This document shows, piece by piece, positions 43,458 to 55,260 of a stretch of 64,000 nucleotides of DNA. Both the position numbers and the translations under genes were made by a program. Origin of the DNA: Posidonia oceanica (taxonomy: Eukaryota > Streptophyta > Magnoliopsida > Alismatales > Posidoniaceae); assembly GCA_037176725.1 (NCBI GenBank), contig JAZBRS010000020.1:86002001-86066000 (forward strand). Reading direction: 5' to 3'. The stretch's first letter is position 1. The number at the start of each line of letters is the position of its first letter. A model generated the notes under the pieces. The model was not told the origin of the DNA and ran no database searches. It was given only the letters and a program-made list of their open reading frames with translations.

Positions 43458-46400
43458 ATGGCCCAGCGCACCCTCGAGCCCCTGCTTACTCTTGTTGTTC
43501 CGGAGGGGGTTTCCACCTCGGTCCCTCCGACTCTCGTCTTGACTCCTTCTGTGCCCCTTACGACGTTGGGGTTTCCCCCCTTTGCATCTGGGGGACCCCT
43601 ACATACCGTAGGGTCTGGGCAAGTCTATGCCCCTCTGGATCCTGTCATCGAGGCTACCTTAGTGACTACCACTCACATCCCAGAGACTGTCCCAACTCCT
43701 TCTGCTCCCCAGGGCCATATTATCTATGGCACGGCCCTGCTGCGGCAACTGCTTCTGTAGGATCCTTGCCTCTTGGACAATCTGTGTCCCCACCTCTTGG
43801 ATCTGATCTCCCGCCGTCACTAAACATCAGTATCCCCGCTGACGGGCCTCCTGAAGTGCGGTATCAGTATCTGATGGAGATTGCCCAGGCCTTCCAGGGC
43901 ATGGCTCAATCAGTCCGCCCCTCCTTGATCCCTTCTGTTCCTGAGGTCCCCCTGCATCCTGCTCATGCAACCCAGACTTTCCCTGCTGCACCACTGCCTC
44001 GGCCATCGCCTCAGCTGCTTTCCGCTCCGGCGATAGGGGCGCAGCCTCCGCCCTCTGCATTCACTTCATTTACTGCACAGCATATCTCTCCGTCACCTGG
44101 TGGCCAGCCCCTCGGGCTGGTTGGAGCACAGCACCCCACATGCCCGCCGCCTGGCGCCGTGCCAGCACAGCAGCTATTGCTCCAGCATTCGGCACCACCC
44201 ACTGCACAGCATCTTACCTACCCCCACCCCCTGCATCAGCAAGTTCCTACCCCTGCATACATTCCTGCATACACTGCACCCATGTACGGATACGTCGCAC
44301 CACCAGGCGACACGATGGTGGACCCGGAGGAGCACCTCGGTGCGACCCAATCGGCGTATGTGGTCCCTGCCCCTACTGCCCCATCTCCTTCGGCAGCAAA
44401 TCCAGATCCCTATGACGACAGGTTCGTTGTATTGGAAAAAGCACTTCGTCAAGTGCAGGGCACAGACCACCACTCCTACCAGTTTCGAGACCTCTGCTAT
44501 TTCCCAAAGGCGATGCTCCCACCGAAATTCCGCATCCTGGACTTTGAAAAATACAATGGTAGGGGCTGCCCCATCGCCCACATGAAAGCGTATTGTGGAG
44601 ACCTCACACAGCTTCAAGCTGATGATAGGTTGTTGATCCGCCTGTTCCAGAAGAGTCTCACTGGCCCGGCCCTCAAGTGGTTTACATCACTTGATATGGC
44701 CACCATTAAGACATGGAACAACCTCAGTAGGGCATTCCTAGAACAGTACTCTTTCAATCTCGACCTAGTCCCTAAGTGTGAGGACCTTGTCGCCATCAAG
44801 TAGAGACCCAATGAGCCGTTCGGGGAGTACATCAGCCGTTGGTGCGTCCTTGCCTCGTAGGTCCGCGATAAACCCTCTGACAAGGAGTCTATCGAGATCG
44901 TAATTCGAGGCGCGCAGCCATCCACTGGGGCTTTGCTTGCCATTCAACCAGTCACTAACTTTGCATCTTTGATTCGGGCTGGCACACGTGTGGAGAGCTC
45001 CCTGCGTAGCGGCAACTTCCCAGCACTCACTGCCTTTGCCAAGCAGGCCACCTATCCCAGCAGCAGCCTTGTTGGCAATGGCAGCAACAACAACAACCAT
45101 GGCGGCAACAACAACAACAACCCTAGGAGACGGGACCCCCCAAGGACCCCCATCACATACCTTAGCGATCCTGCCGCTCCCGTTCACATGGTGGCTCAGC
45201 CTAGCCCGAATCAGGTAGTTTATGCACCCGCACCTAATGCACCACACACTCCACAAATCACCACCACTGCCCAACTGGTATATCCAGCCGCATCGGTCCG
45301 GCAAGGACAATACCAAGGAGCGAGACGGCCTCCGCGTCGCTACACTCAACTAGTAGAGCCGTTGAGCGTTGTCCTCCCTAAGGTAGCGTCACTCCTCACG
45401 CCCCCCGAGATCTGCCCACCACTGAACCCTCTTCCGGGGTGGTACAGGATGGACCAATTCTGCGACTTTCATCGAGCTGTCGGGCACTCGACGAATAGTT
45501 GCCTCACTCTGCGGGGTGTGGTACAGGATTTGATCGACCGAAAGGTCATTGTGATCAATACACAGGAGGCGGCATCTTCATCCACACCTCCACCAGCATC
45601 CACACGTGCATTAGGAGTAGCATCCTCCCATTCCAGCATTGTCCACCAGCCTTTGTCGGAGCATTCTGGCTCAGGAGGCGCGGGGACCTCAGGTGTACAC
45701 TCTATCTTCCCCTCCGGGTCCGCCACGTCTGTAGTGGACCCCCTTGATCTCATCCAGCATGTTTCTGAACCATTCCCTTCTTCTCTTTATCGCGCGGCAC
45801 TTGCCAGTTCTGAGTCAGGAATACATATGATCCAACTGAATGCCAAGCCGGAGCGCGCTACCGCAAGGCCCGCCATGCAATCTGAGGCTCAATCCCCCAT
45901 TCGCCTACAACCTAGACCCCAACCAGAGCCATCACAGCTATCCCAGCAGCACCCCTTAATCCTCCACTCCCCAGCATACACCCTGGCAGCCCCTCTCGAG
46001 CTCACAGCTCGTGCTCCCCTGGTAGTTAACCTAACTAGGGATACCCACCGCGTCCCCTATGACTACCCCGCAGAAACTTGTGCGGAGGTCACGCGGTCAG
46101 GGAGGGTATACAGACCTATGGCTACAGTAGCCAGGCCCAACTGCCTAGAACCCACTCCACTAACAGGCCAGCCTCCACCAGCAAATCAACCCCCAACCGC
46201 AGGCTAGCCCTCTGAGCCCACCACCACAGAAACCCATACCAAGGCTACCCCATCTACTTCCAAAAAAGACCAGCCTTCAGCTGACGTTACGGCCCAGCTA
46301 AGAAAAGTCAAGGCTGACATTTCCATTTGGGACCTTATTCATTCTTCCACCAAACACCGTGAGGCTTTTCTCCGCGTGTTCCAGGCCGCCCATGTATCCC

Positions 46401-46488
46401 AAGCCATTGAGCCCTCTACCGTGGAGAACATGGTTGCAATGATTGCAGAGCCGCAGGTCATCTCCTTCTCAAGTGATGAGCTGCCTTA
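43458..46488 (+). pseudogene. gag: Gag of E3
   Basis: The start MAQRT at 43458 is shared with E2. A long Pro/Ser/Ala-rich N-terminus shifts frame near 43735. The core follows (about 44455-44800: QVQGTD, LCYFPKAMLPPKFRILDFEKY, GCPIAHMKAYC, LIRLFQKSLTGPALKWF, AFLEQYSFNLDL), then FGEYISRW, SIQPVTNFASLIR-type and Asn-rich segments. The knuckle FCDFHRAVGHSTNSC (CX2HX4HX4C) is near 45457-45501. A Ser/Pro-rich region and a basic helix (AQLRKVKADISIWDL) lead into protease. In-frame TAGs at 44801, 44858, 46205 and 46486; the first two align with CAG in E2. Gag builds the particle and binds RNA. Recent decay is evident. Confidence 0.85.
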
Positions 46489-46489
46489 G

Positions 46490-47590
46490 ATGGGGACTAA
46501 CCATAACCAGCCCCTGTTCGTCACGATGCAATTCAAAACCTTTTGCATTCCCCACTCGCTGGTTGACAATGGGTCAGGCCTTAACGTCTGTCCCCTGCGT
46601 ACAGCATTGAAGCTCGGATTCAAAACCGAGGATATCATACCAGCTATGAAAGGAATGACATCTTTTGATAACACGCACCATGACTCTCTAGGGATCCTGG
46701 TTATTCCCCTCTCCATCGGCCTGGTCGTCTTCGATGTGGAATTCTATATCGTCGACCTGGAACCCTCTTTTAATCTTCTACTTGGGCGCCCTTGGCTCCA
46801 CAAGCATCAAGTGATCCCTTTGACCCTCCACTGTATGATCAAGTTCCGCTCGGGCGACGAGATTATCGTTGTCATGGCAGAAAATTTTGATAAGGAACCG
46901 GTCGATGTGATCTCTTCGGTCTCCCGGCAAACTCTGTGGTTTGATCCCAAGCCGTCAGATGTTATGTATCGGGTTAATCGGTTTGAGCCGATTAACTATA
47001 TTCCTGCTCTTGAACGTGTCGGCTTTCTGGCTGTTCATAACAACCCTTCCCGAATGGTTGAGAACATTTGCCACAGATGGGGCTACGCAAAGGGAACGCC
47101 ACTCGGGCGTCACGGCCAAGGGATCGCCGAACCAATCAAGGCTGAGGAGCGTAAAGACTTTGAAGGCCTAGGATACGACTTGCAACCCCGCGACGGTGAG
47201 CACCTACACTCAAGGAGACGGAAGCTCGTGATCCCTCAGGACCTCACTAACTTCGTCAGTGCAGGTATCCTTGATCCAAACACCAGCCAAGCCTCAGCTC
47301 AGCAGACACAGTGCCAGATCCCCCCACTGCTGACAGAGGAATGGGTCTGTATCGAAGACTATTACTCGAACGAAGAGCAGCCCGGCATAGTCATACCTGG
47401 TCAGATCAAAGAGCAAATCCAGATCGGTCCAACCAATTCTCAGTCAGTATGTCTGGCCCTCCCTTCTGCTGATACAGCTGCAAACTCCGTGGGCTCTGTG
47501 ACAAAGATGGCATCTCCCTTCCCTCCTGTAGCTTCGTGTATGCCTCTGATGGCCGCACCAACAGCAACAGGGTCAGAAGCACATTTGTAG
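46490..47590 (+). pseudogene. pro: Aspartic protease of E3 with G-patch-like stretch
   Basis: It is in the same frame as gag, one TAG after it. The active site VDNGSGLN is at residues 25-32 (catalytic Asp 46565-46567). A flap-like KGMTSFDNTHHDSLG stretch and the retropepsin C-terminal motif LLLGRPWLH follow. Then comes a G-patch-like sequence (47080-47165: WGYAKGTPLGRHGQGIAEPI), as in Ogre/Tat polyproteins. The frame is lost between 47536 and 47590, where the polyprotein must pass to the RT frame. The enzyme would process Gag-Pol. Confidence 0.85.
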
Positions 47591-48462
47591 GGACCCTCCA
47601 GCAGTCCATTTGTGGCCACAACCGCACATGCACAGAAGTCACCCTCTCTGGCGGCACAGTCAGTCGAGTCAGGCGACATCGTAACTCAGCCCGCCTTATC
47701 AACACCACCACCAGCAAAGCAGGCGGCACCCTTAGCCACCAAGCTGTCAGCCAGCCCGTTGCATCCCTGCCTGGTCTGTTCGCATCCCTGATTGCCACAG
47801 TACCGCAGTTAGTCGCGCCAGGAGATCAGCCAGCCAGCCAACCTACAACAGAGAAGATACCCCAACCAGTGATATGATTGGCAGCCAGAGCAGACGCCAT
47901 AGATGAAAGAATCATCGGGCAAGACTCTGAAGAGGCCGTCTGCGCTTACTACGTCGACACACCCTCAGAAGACGAAGAGGGTTCGACTACAGAAGCCCAA
48001 GTGGCTGACAGGCTTGGAGACTTGGAGTTGTCGTTTCAAGAACAGCTAGCGGCATTGGCTGAGGATGTCGCCGAACAGGAGGCATGGAGGAAAGGGAAAG
48101 CCGTGGTCACAGGTCCCTCCCCGCCGCAAGACCGTCCCTCAATCATGGTCTTGAGAGAAGAGACAGAGGCAGCACCCACTAGACTGGACGAGCTGATCAC
48201 TCTCCAGCCCGGAGGCGGGTCTAGATGGTATATTCAGCGCATGTCTCGCACAGGCAGCACATACAACGGCAGTACACAGATTAGCCATGCAGAGGACAGT
48301 TGTCCATCCCCGACATCCCTCGTGAGTACATTTGAGAACGCGGAGGAGGGGGTAGCAGCGACCCCAGCACAGACAGTGGCAAAAACAGTGGTTCCAACAG
48401 TCCAAGCAGCCCAAGCAGAGAGAGTAATGCCAGCGCAGACAGTAATGCCAGGGTAGACAGTA
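47591..48462 (+). pseudogene. Protease-RT linker of E3
   Basis: The RT frame is already open here (from 47536), with a TGA at 47875 and a TAG at 48454. The sequence is acidic (DSEEAVCAYYVDTPSEDEEG) then Ala/Val/Thr-rich with AQTVMPAQ-like repeats. It has no recognised domain. Confidence 0.55.
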
Positions 48463-50201
48463 ATGGCAGAACAGACAGCAATGCTAGTGCAAATAGAAAT
48501 GCCAAAGCAGTTAGCAGGACCAAGGGCCACTCAAGCAGACGTCACCCATCGAGCCTACAAGAATACCCGGGTGAGCGTGACCGTCCTGAGGCGTCATCCG
48601 GACCGAGAGGCAGAACCTGTTCACTCCTTCGACATCACAGATCCCATATTCAAGAAGGAGATCCTCTCGGAACTCATTGCATATGAGGAGGAGGATGACA
48701 CAGGCGCAGGTGAGAATGATGAACCAGCGCCTGAGTTCCAGCCCTTTGATGATGACCTAGAGGGGCCTAACCTCCATGTTGAGGAGGAGACAGAGGCGAT
48801 CAACATTGGGACAGCAACGGACGTTAAAGAAGTCCGTAACAGTGCCAAACTGACACCCCAGGCTAGATTAGAGTTTATTGCATTCCTCATGGAATATGCA
48901 GATGTCTTTGCCTGGAGTTATGAAGACATGGTCGTCCTCGACGTCGAGATTCTAGTGCATAATCTACCCCTAGGCCCAGAGGTGAAACCGGTGAAGCAGA
49001 AGCTCCGGAAATGGCGACCACAGTGGCTGCTTAAGATCAAGGAGGAAATCATGAAGCAGCACAGCGTTGGCTTCCTCAAGGTCATCCTCTATCCGGAATG
49101 GCTCGCGAATGTTGTGCCAGTGCCGAAGAAGGACGGCAAAGTCCGCATGTGCATTGATTATAGAGACCTGAACAAGGCAAGCCCCAAGGATGACTTCCCG
49201 TTGCCACACATTGACATCCCAGTTGACAATACGGCGGGACACAAGATGCTTTCTTTCATGGATGGCTTCTCAGGCTATAACCAGATCAGATTGGCAGAAG
49301 AAGACATGGAAAAAACCTCGTTTATCACCTCCTGGGGAGTCTTCTTCTACCAAGTTATGCCATTTGGGCTTAAGAATGCTGGGGCAACATATCAGAGGGC
49401 AATGACAGTGCTGTTCCACGACCTCATGCAACGAGAATTCGAGATATACATGGATGACATAATTGCCAAGTCCAAGGAGCCCGAGGATCACCTCGCTTGC
49501 CTAAAGAAGCTCTTTGATCGCTTGAGGAAGTACAAGCTTCGCCTCAACCCTAGTAAATGTGTATTCAGGGTATCATCTGGCAAACTACTAGGCCACATCG
49601 TCAGTCAGAGGGGAATTGAAGTGGACCCGGCCAAAGCCAAACCCATCGTGGACATGCCACCCCCAAGATTGAAAAAGAAGTCAGAGGCCTGTTGGGGCAT
49701 CTGCAATACATCAGCCGGTTCGTTGCACAGCTTACACCTATCTACGAACCGATTTTCAAGCTCCTGAGGAAGAACGCACGGATCCATTGGAGCAAGGATT
49801 GCCAAGCTGCATTTGACAAAATCAAGCAGCTCCTGATCAAGCCTCCTGTCTTGGTTCCTCCCACGCCGGGGAGACCTCTGATTCTCTACCTATCTACCAC
49901 GCAACATTCCATGGGCGCTGTCTTAGGCCAGCATGATGAATCGGGTAGAAAAGAGCGTGCTATCTATTACCTAAGCAAGAAGTTGACTGATTGCGAAGCC
50001 AGGTACAGCACCATAGAGAAAATTTGCCTGTCTCTTGTCTGGGCCCTGCAGAAGCTGATGCACTATATGATGGCACACCCAGTACAGCTCCTATGCCGGC
50101 ATGATCCCATCAAGTTCCTTTTTCAAAAGCCGGCAATCGTAGGCAGATGTGTTAAGTGGCAGGTGCTATTGTCTCAATATGACATCACCTTCGTCACATA
50201 G
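48463..50201 (+). pseudogene. pol: Reverse transcriptase and degenerate RNase H of E3
   Basis: The RT core has LPLGPEVKPVKQKLRK, VVPVPKKDGKVRMCIDYRDLN, SFMDGFSGYNQI (first catalytic Asp), VMPFGLKNAGATYQR, and YMDD at residues 329-332 (49447-49458). It ends with LNPSKCVF and LLGHIVSQRGIEVDP. The frame shifts near 49680. The following RNase H (49860-50200: LYLSTTQHSMGAVLGQHDE, AIYYLSKKLTDCEARYS, VKWQVLLSQYDI) lacks the usual catalytic set, as is normal in Tat elements where a second RNase H takes over. A TAG at 50199 stands where related elements have Gln (VTQK). Confidence 0.92.
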
Positions 50202-50348
50202 AAATCAATGAAGGGGCAGGCCATGGTAGATCATCTGGCCGACTTTCCACTCTCTGAGTATCAGCCGCTGCAGACACAGTTCTCTGATGAGGACATTCTA
50301 TTCGCCACGGAGGATTCAGAGCAGAAGGATCCTGAAGACGAACCATAG

Positions 50349-50722
50349 TGGCATCTGTACTTCGATGGCGCAGTCAATAGAAGGGGCAGGGGCATCGGCG
50401 CTGTTCTAGCAATGCCACAGGGAGAGCTGATCCCTTTTGTGAGGAAGATGACATTCCCTTGCACCAACAATGAGGTAGAGTATGAGGCCTGCCTTCTAGG
50501 ATTGCAAGTCGCACACAAGCACGACGTGCGCAAACTGCATGTACATGGAGATGTGATGCTGATCATCTCCCAGGTCAACGGCGACTAGAAGACCAAAGAC
50601 CCCAAGCTGGTACTGTATCATGAATGCCTGCTGAAGCTCATTGAACATTTTGAAGAAATCCACTTCACTTACATAAATAGAGCCAAGAACGCCTATGCAG
50701 ATGCCGTAGCTACCCTAGCATC
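50349..50722 (+). pseudogene. Archaeal-type RNase H (aRNH) of E3
   Basis: The frame continues from RNase H after TAGs at 50199 and 50346. The catalytic positions are visible: YFDGA (Asp), NNEVEYEACLLGL (Glu), HGDVMLI (Asp) and NAYADAVATLA (Asp). A TAG at 50586 interrupts it at a position that is Trp in relatives. This second RNase H domain marks the Tat/Ogre lineage and would degrade the RNA strand during reverse transcription. Confidence 0.85.
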
Positions 50723-52072
50723 TTGGCTCTCTATACCCAAGTATCGTACAATGGACGTATCAGTCACTCGTGTGGAACAGCCCGCACACTGCATGAGCAT
50801 CGAGGAAGCGGATCCAGCAGAGGACCTACCTGGTACCATGACATCAAAGCCTTCTTGGAATCTGGCAGCCCCCCACCTCACGCCTCAATAGCAGACAGGA
50901 AGACTCTAGCGCGTCTGGCGTCAAAGTATGTGCTAGGGGCAGGACATATGTACAGAAGATCTTACAATCAGATGCTCCTACTATGTGTAGACAAGAAGGA
51001 GGCTGACACACTCATGCTTCAAGTCCACGCAGGGACCTGTGGGCCTCACATGAATGGTGTGTTGCTGGCCAAGAAGATTATTCTCCAAGGCTACTTCTGG
51101 TCAACCATGGAGGCGGACTGCTGTCACTTCGTGTGCAAATGTCATAACTGCTAGATCCATGGGAACTTCATACATGCTCCCCCATAACAACTACATAGCA
51201 TGTCTTCGCCGTGGCCTTTCTCCACCTGGGGGATCAATGTCGTCGACGCCATACACCCACCAGCTTCCAACAGTCACCGCTACATTCTGGTAGCGATCGA
51301 CTATTTTACTAAGTGGGTAGAAGCAGCCTCCTACAAAACCGTTACCACTGCGGTTACTGAAAAGTTCATCAGAAACAACATTATAACTCGGTACGGGGTT
51401 CCGAACGCTCTCATCTCTGATAACGGCACAAACTTCATTGCCAAAAGGATCGAAGACTACCTACAGAGCTTCAATATCAAGCATCACAGGTCCTCACCTT
51501 ATCGGCCACAGATGAACGGCACGGTAGAGTCTGCCAATAAGAACCTTATCAAGATCTTGAAAAAGATGGCAGAGACTCACAGGGACTGGCATGACAAGCT
51601 TCCGTACGCACTCTGGGCATATAGGACATCAGTCCGAACCTCAACAGGAGCAACCCCGTACTCATTGGTGTACGGCATGGAGGCGGTACTGCCTATTGAA
51701 GTAGAGATCCCCTCACTGCGGATCCTACGAGAAGCTGAGCTAGAGGAAGCAGAATGGGTCGAAGACCGCTGCATCCAACTGAATCTGATTGACGGGCGTA
51801 GGCTGCAAGCCATGCATCATGCTCAATGTTACCAAAAGCGATCGGCCAGAGCATACCAGAAGAAGGTTAGGCCTCAAAGCTTCCATCCAGGGGATATGGT
51901 CCTTCGAGCCATCCACCTACCAGACGGCCGAGGCAAATTCCGGCTCAACTGGCACGGCCCTTTTCTAATCAAGCGGATCTTCTCCAGCGGCGCCGTAGTC
52001 TTAGAGAGCATGGACCAGGTTGAAAAATCAGAATCGATCAACACATACTACCTCAAGAAATACTACCAGTAG
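50723..52072 (+). pseudogene. int: Integrase of E3
   Basis: The frame is reached after a shift near 50820. A zinc-binding H-H-C-C region (VHAGTCGPHMNG ... CHFVCKCHNC, about 51020-51151) is followed by stops TAG 51152 and TAA 51185. The core carries D in VAIDYFTKWVEA, D in ALISDNGTNF and E in MNGTVESANKNL (DDE triad, about 51295-51540). The C-terminal part has HPGDMVLR and KFRLNWHGPFLIKRI and ends at TAG 52070-52072. It would insert the cDNA into the genome. Confidence 0.92.
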
Positions 52073-53461
52073 CCAGCCACTGTTACCTTACAGAGTCCCC
52101 TTTCCCCCTTTCTCTTGCATTTTACTTTTGCATGCATCCTAAGTCATGTTTACTTATCAAAGAAGTGTAAATATATCATTGTAATCATAGCCCGATGATG
52201 AAATTGGAGATGCTTGCCTACTCTAGAAAGAGTATACTCTACCTCACCTGACACTACTTAAATATCTTGACCAGTGAGGGAGCCACCATCCAGTGAGGAC
52301 AGACGAAGTGTTCAAACCCCCTAGGACTTGCACCTCTAGAGGGAGATAAAATGCTAGGTTGTGAGAGAGTGTGAGCTAAAAACATGTATATCTAAGCATG
52401 TGCACAAAAGAAAAGTAGATAGAAGGCGCAGATAGAAGTCAGCCCTAGAGATAGAGGCAAACAGCGTGATCTTGCCCCCACCACACCTTGGGGAGGAATT
52501 GAGGTTTGCGCCTGGGGAATCCATAAGTCCTACAAGGCCTAGCCATCCTTGTCTAGTAGCAACTCCCCTGCCTCAAACCAGGCGCACATTACCTCCAAGC
52601 TAGGGATAGGAGAAACCTGTACGCCTATGTGGGAGTAAAGAAAAATGAAAAAATGAGAAGAGTAGGTGTCGGTCCTCGAGAGTTTGGCATGAAGCCTGTC
52701 CTCACTATATCACCACCTTAAAGCATCACCCATTCTGGAGTGCCACCAGTAGTTAAGAATCCGAGTAGAGTCTGATGAGTCAGAGACGCTCCTTTTCCTT
52801 GGTAGCAGGCATTAAAGCACTCCATATGCTGAGGGCAATAGGAATTTAGTATAAATCATGCACGCATCTATCTATCATCAATTTGTCCCTCTCGCCCCTT
52901 TTCCTCCCACTCTGCAAGGCTCAGCTCGACGCTGGGACAGTACTCTCGTCGAGGCAGGTTGATCGCCTTCAAGCCTCAGAGCAGTTACCACGGTCAGTGC
53001 AACAGTTCAAAGAGTATCTCAGCAACCATGGACAAGGCAGCTACCTTGGAGACAGCAGAATAGCCTTGGCACCCTAAGGTCCCTCACAGGCCGTCGGGCC
53101 CGCACAGTCAGGCACCGCCCTGGACCACGATACAGCACCGCTTTGGGCAGACGAAGCCCCATTTTTGCTTGCTCCCCCGCTGCGTATGGACGAGGGCAAG
53201 CGTACCCTTTTTGTGACTTCACCCTGCGTAGGCGAAGCCTCCCCTTTTTTTTTTTCTTGCGCAGCTGAATGTGTTTAATTTCCGAGGTGTGATTGTTAGC
53301 TGTAACATAAGGAACTGCTTTGTCTGTTTCAAGATGTGCATCTTTTTCTCTGATCTGCCTCGATATGTGCATCTGTTTTCTCTAATAGCCAATATTGCAA
53401 GCCTGTATGTGATCTAGACTGATGAACAACTCTGATTTCAGGTACTCGGATATTTTGTCCC
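52073..53461 (+). other. Non-coding spacer downstream of E3 integrase
   Basis: About 1.4 kb with no domain-bearing ORF, and a T-run at 53246-53256. It separates pol from the accessory ORF, so the latter would need its own mRNA, splicing or internal initiation. Confidence 0.6.
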
Positions 53462-54709
53462 GTGCTCCCCTCAAACACCCCTGTTTCCTCCCTCTTTGCT
53501 AGCAGAATGGGCTTCCCTACCTTAGTTACCCCACCACGCTGCTCCGAGGTTCTCCAAGACTGGATCGGCCAACTCACCGCCAATGACCGCGAGAGGCTAA
53601 GCTTGTGGGGCATCCCCCCTAGGCTCTTAAAGGCTGCTGATGTAGAAGTTAGTCGGCATCTTCTCTGTGCTGCCACAAGGTTTTGGAAGCCGGCGTACCA
53701 TGTCTTCTGCTCTGGCAAAACAGAGTTAACACCTACACTGGAGGAGGTACACCGAATCTGCGGCTTCTCCAAACTTATGGGACCTGCCATATTCATGAGG
53801 CAAGATGGATAGCTTGCAACACTGAGCCAGCTAACTGGACTCTCCACTGCTGAATGCAAGCGTAGGCTACTCTGCCCCACTGATGCCGTGCCCCTAATCC
53901 ACCTACAATACTTTGATGAGGTCGCCAAGAAGCATGCTGCACTCGGAGATGAACTGTGGCTCCGGGGTTTTGTTACCCGTTTCTTAGGTGAGTTGGTATT
54001 CAGCCATGGCCATTTGACAGTCGCTGTTGAAATAGCAGAGATCGCCCTTGCTGTGGCAACCCGGCAGATAGATCTGGCACCGGTGGTCCTAGCACAGGCA
54101 TATCAAGGACTGGACCGCATCTCACACCGCTGCCGCCACTTCCATGGCTGCGGATCCCTAGTACAGGTTTGGCTGGCTGGACATCTGGAGTTAGACATTC
54201 TGCGGCCCCAGAAGCAAGCATTTGAGACATACTACGTTAGCGGCCATGCCAAGACCATCAAGAGTGTCCGCGAAGAATATGAGAAGCTGTCACAACTAAC
54301 TGATGATACCGTAACCTGGCGCATCATCCCCTTTGCAGCTGAGCCGTTTACTGTATTCTTCAGCGCTCACGACACACGACTAGTCGTGCTGCCAGGACTC
54401 ACCGGGGGAGTCGAATATCATCCTATCTGGGTTATGTGGCAATTCAGATTTCAGCAGGGTGCCTTTATTGATAGCACAGTGCCTAAGCTTCTCCAGCCTT
54501 ACCCGTTTAACTCCACGGTTGGAACAACAGAGCTAACAGACCTGATGCGACGTGGAGTGCAGTCTACAGACATCGCACCTATCAAAGGCCCAAGATGCTC
54601 CTTGGATTATATAACTGAAGTGCAGGGGCTCTGGCCCATCAACAAGATTCCACCCAGTGCACCTCTGTTCCCCGACACCAGGAAGGCGAAGAAGGCCCGC
54701 ATCAATTAA
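53462..54709 (+). pseudogene. Accessory ORF of E3, DUF7745/plant-mobile-domain-like
   Basis: One frame of 416 codons with a single in-frame TAG at 53810-53812; a second possible start is MGFP at 53507. Segments resemble plant proteins of the DUF7745 / plant mobile domain type: FWKPAYHVFCSGKTELTPTL near residue 75, WLRGFVTRFLGELVF, LAQAYQGLDRI, FHGCGSLVQVWLAGHLE, VTWRIIPFA, and a Gly/Tyr/Pro-His segment before a WQFR motif. It ends KKARIN, a basic tail. Role unknown; in plants such domains occur in retrotransposon ORFs and in silencing-related proteins. It sits between integrase and the 3' repeats, in sense. The family assignment is from memory of motif layout and needs a profile search. Confidence 0.6.
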
Positions 54710-55187
54710 GGCGTTTCTGCCACCGCTTATCTCCCTTTTGAGTCTTGCTGTACCCTGTTCGGCCTGCTACAGCCGTGTAATCAAGACTTTATCAATGCAA
54801 GGACTTTTTGAGTTATCTGCTTCTGTATCGGATTTACTTTTTATGGCTTGATGCATGCATGGTCTCACGTTAACACATCCTCAGCATACTGCTTCAACTT
54901 CACACACCACATCCCTCGGAGCCGCGCAGAGGGTACTAGCAGATCTTGACAGTTCGTGAGAGTAGGAGCAATTACCAACATTCCCAGTGCAAAAGGAAAC
55001 TGCAAGGAAACCATTTCACTTCGTCCGGATACCAGAATCTCCGAGGACCAATGCCGGAACTACCCAAGCAAAGCCTCGAGCACTCTCGCTTGGATCCTCC
55101 TTCGGGCTAGTAACCCTAACTCCTTGCTTGACAAGCGCGTTAGCTTTGTCAACACCTCCGTTTTGATACCAAGGGCGCTTCAACTGT
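54710..55187 (+). other. Non-coding 3' region of E3
   Basis: Includes the conserved tract GATACCAAGGGCGCTTC and GCGTTAGCTTTGTCAACACC, which match E1 near 8645-8700 and E2 near 15090 (reversed). No gene. Confidence 0.6.
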
Positions 55188-55215
55188 CCCCTGGTATCAT
55201 CCTTGATACCAGGGG
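55188..55215 (+). other. Perfect 12-bp inverted repeat in the 3' region of E3
   Basis: CCCCTGGTATCA (55188-55199), loop TCCT, TGATACCAGGGG (55204-55215). Identical arms occur in E1. Confidence 0.88.
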
Positions 55216-55260
55216 CATCTTTTTTGCTGCCCTATGGTATCACCCTCCCTCTTTTGTTCT

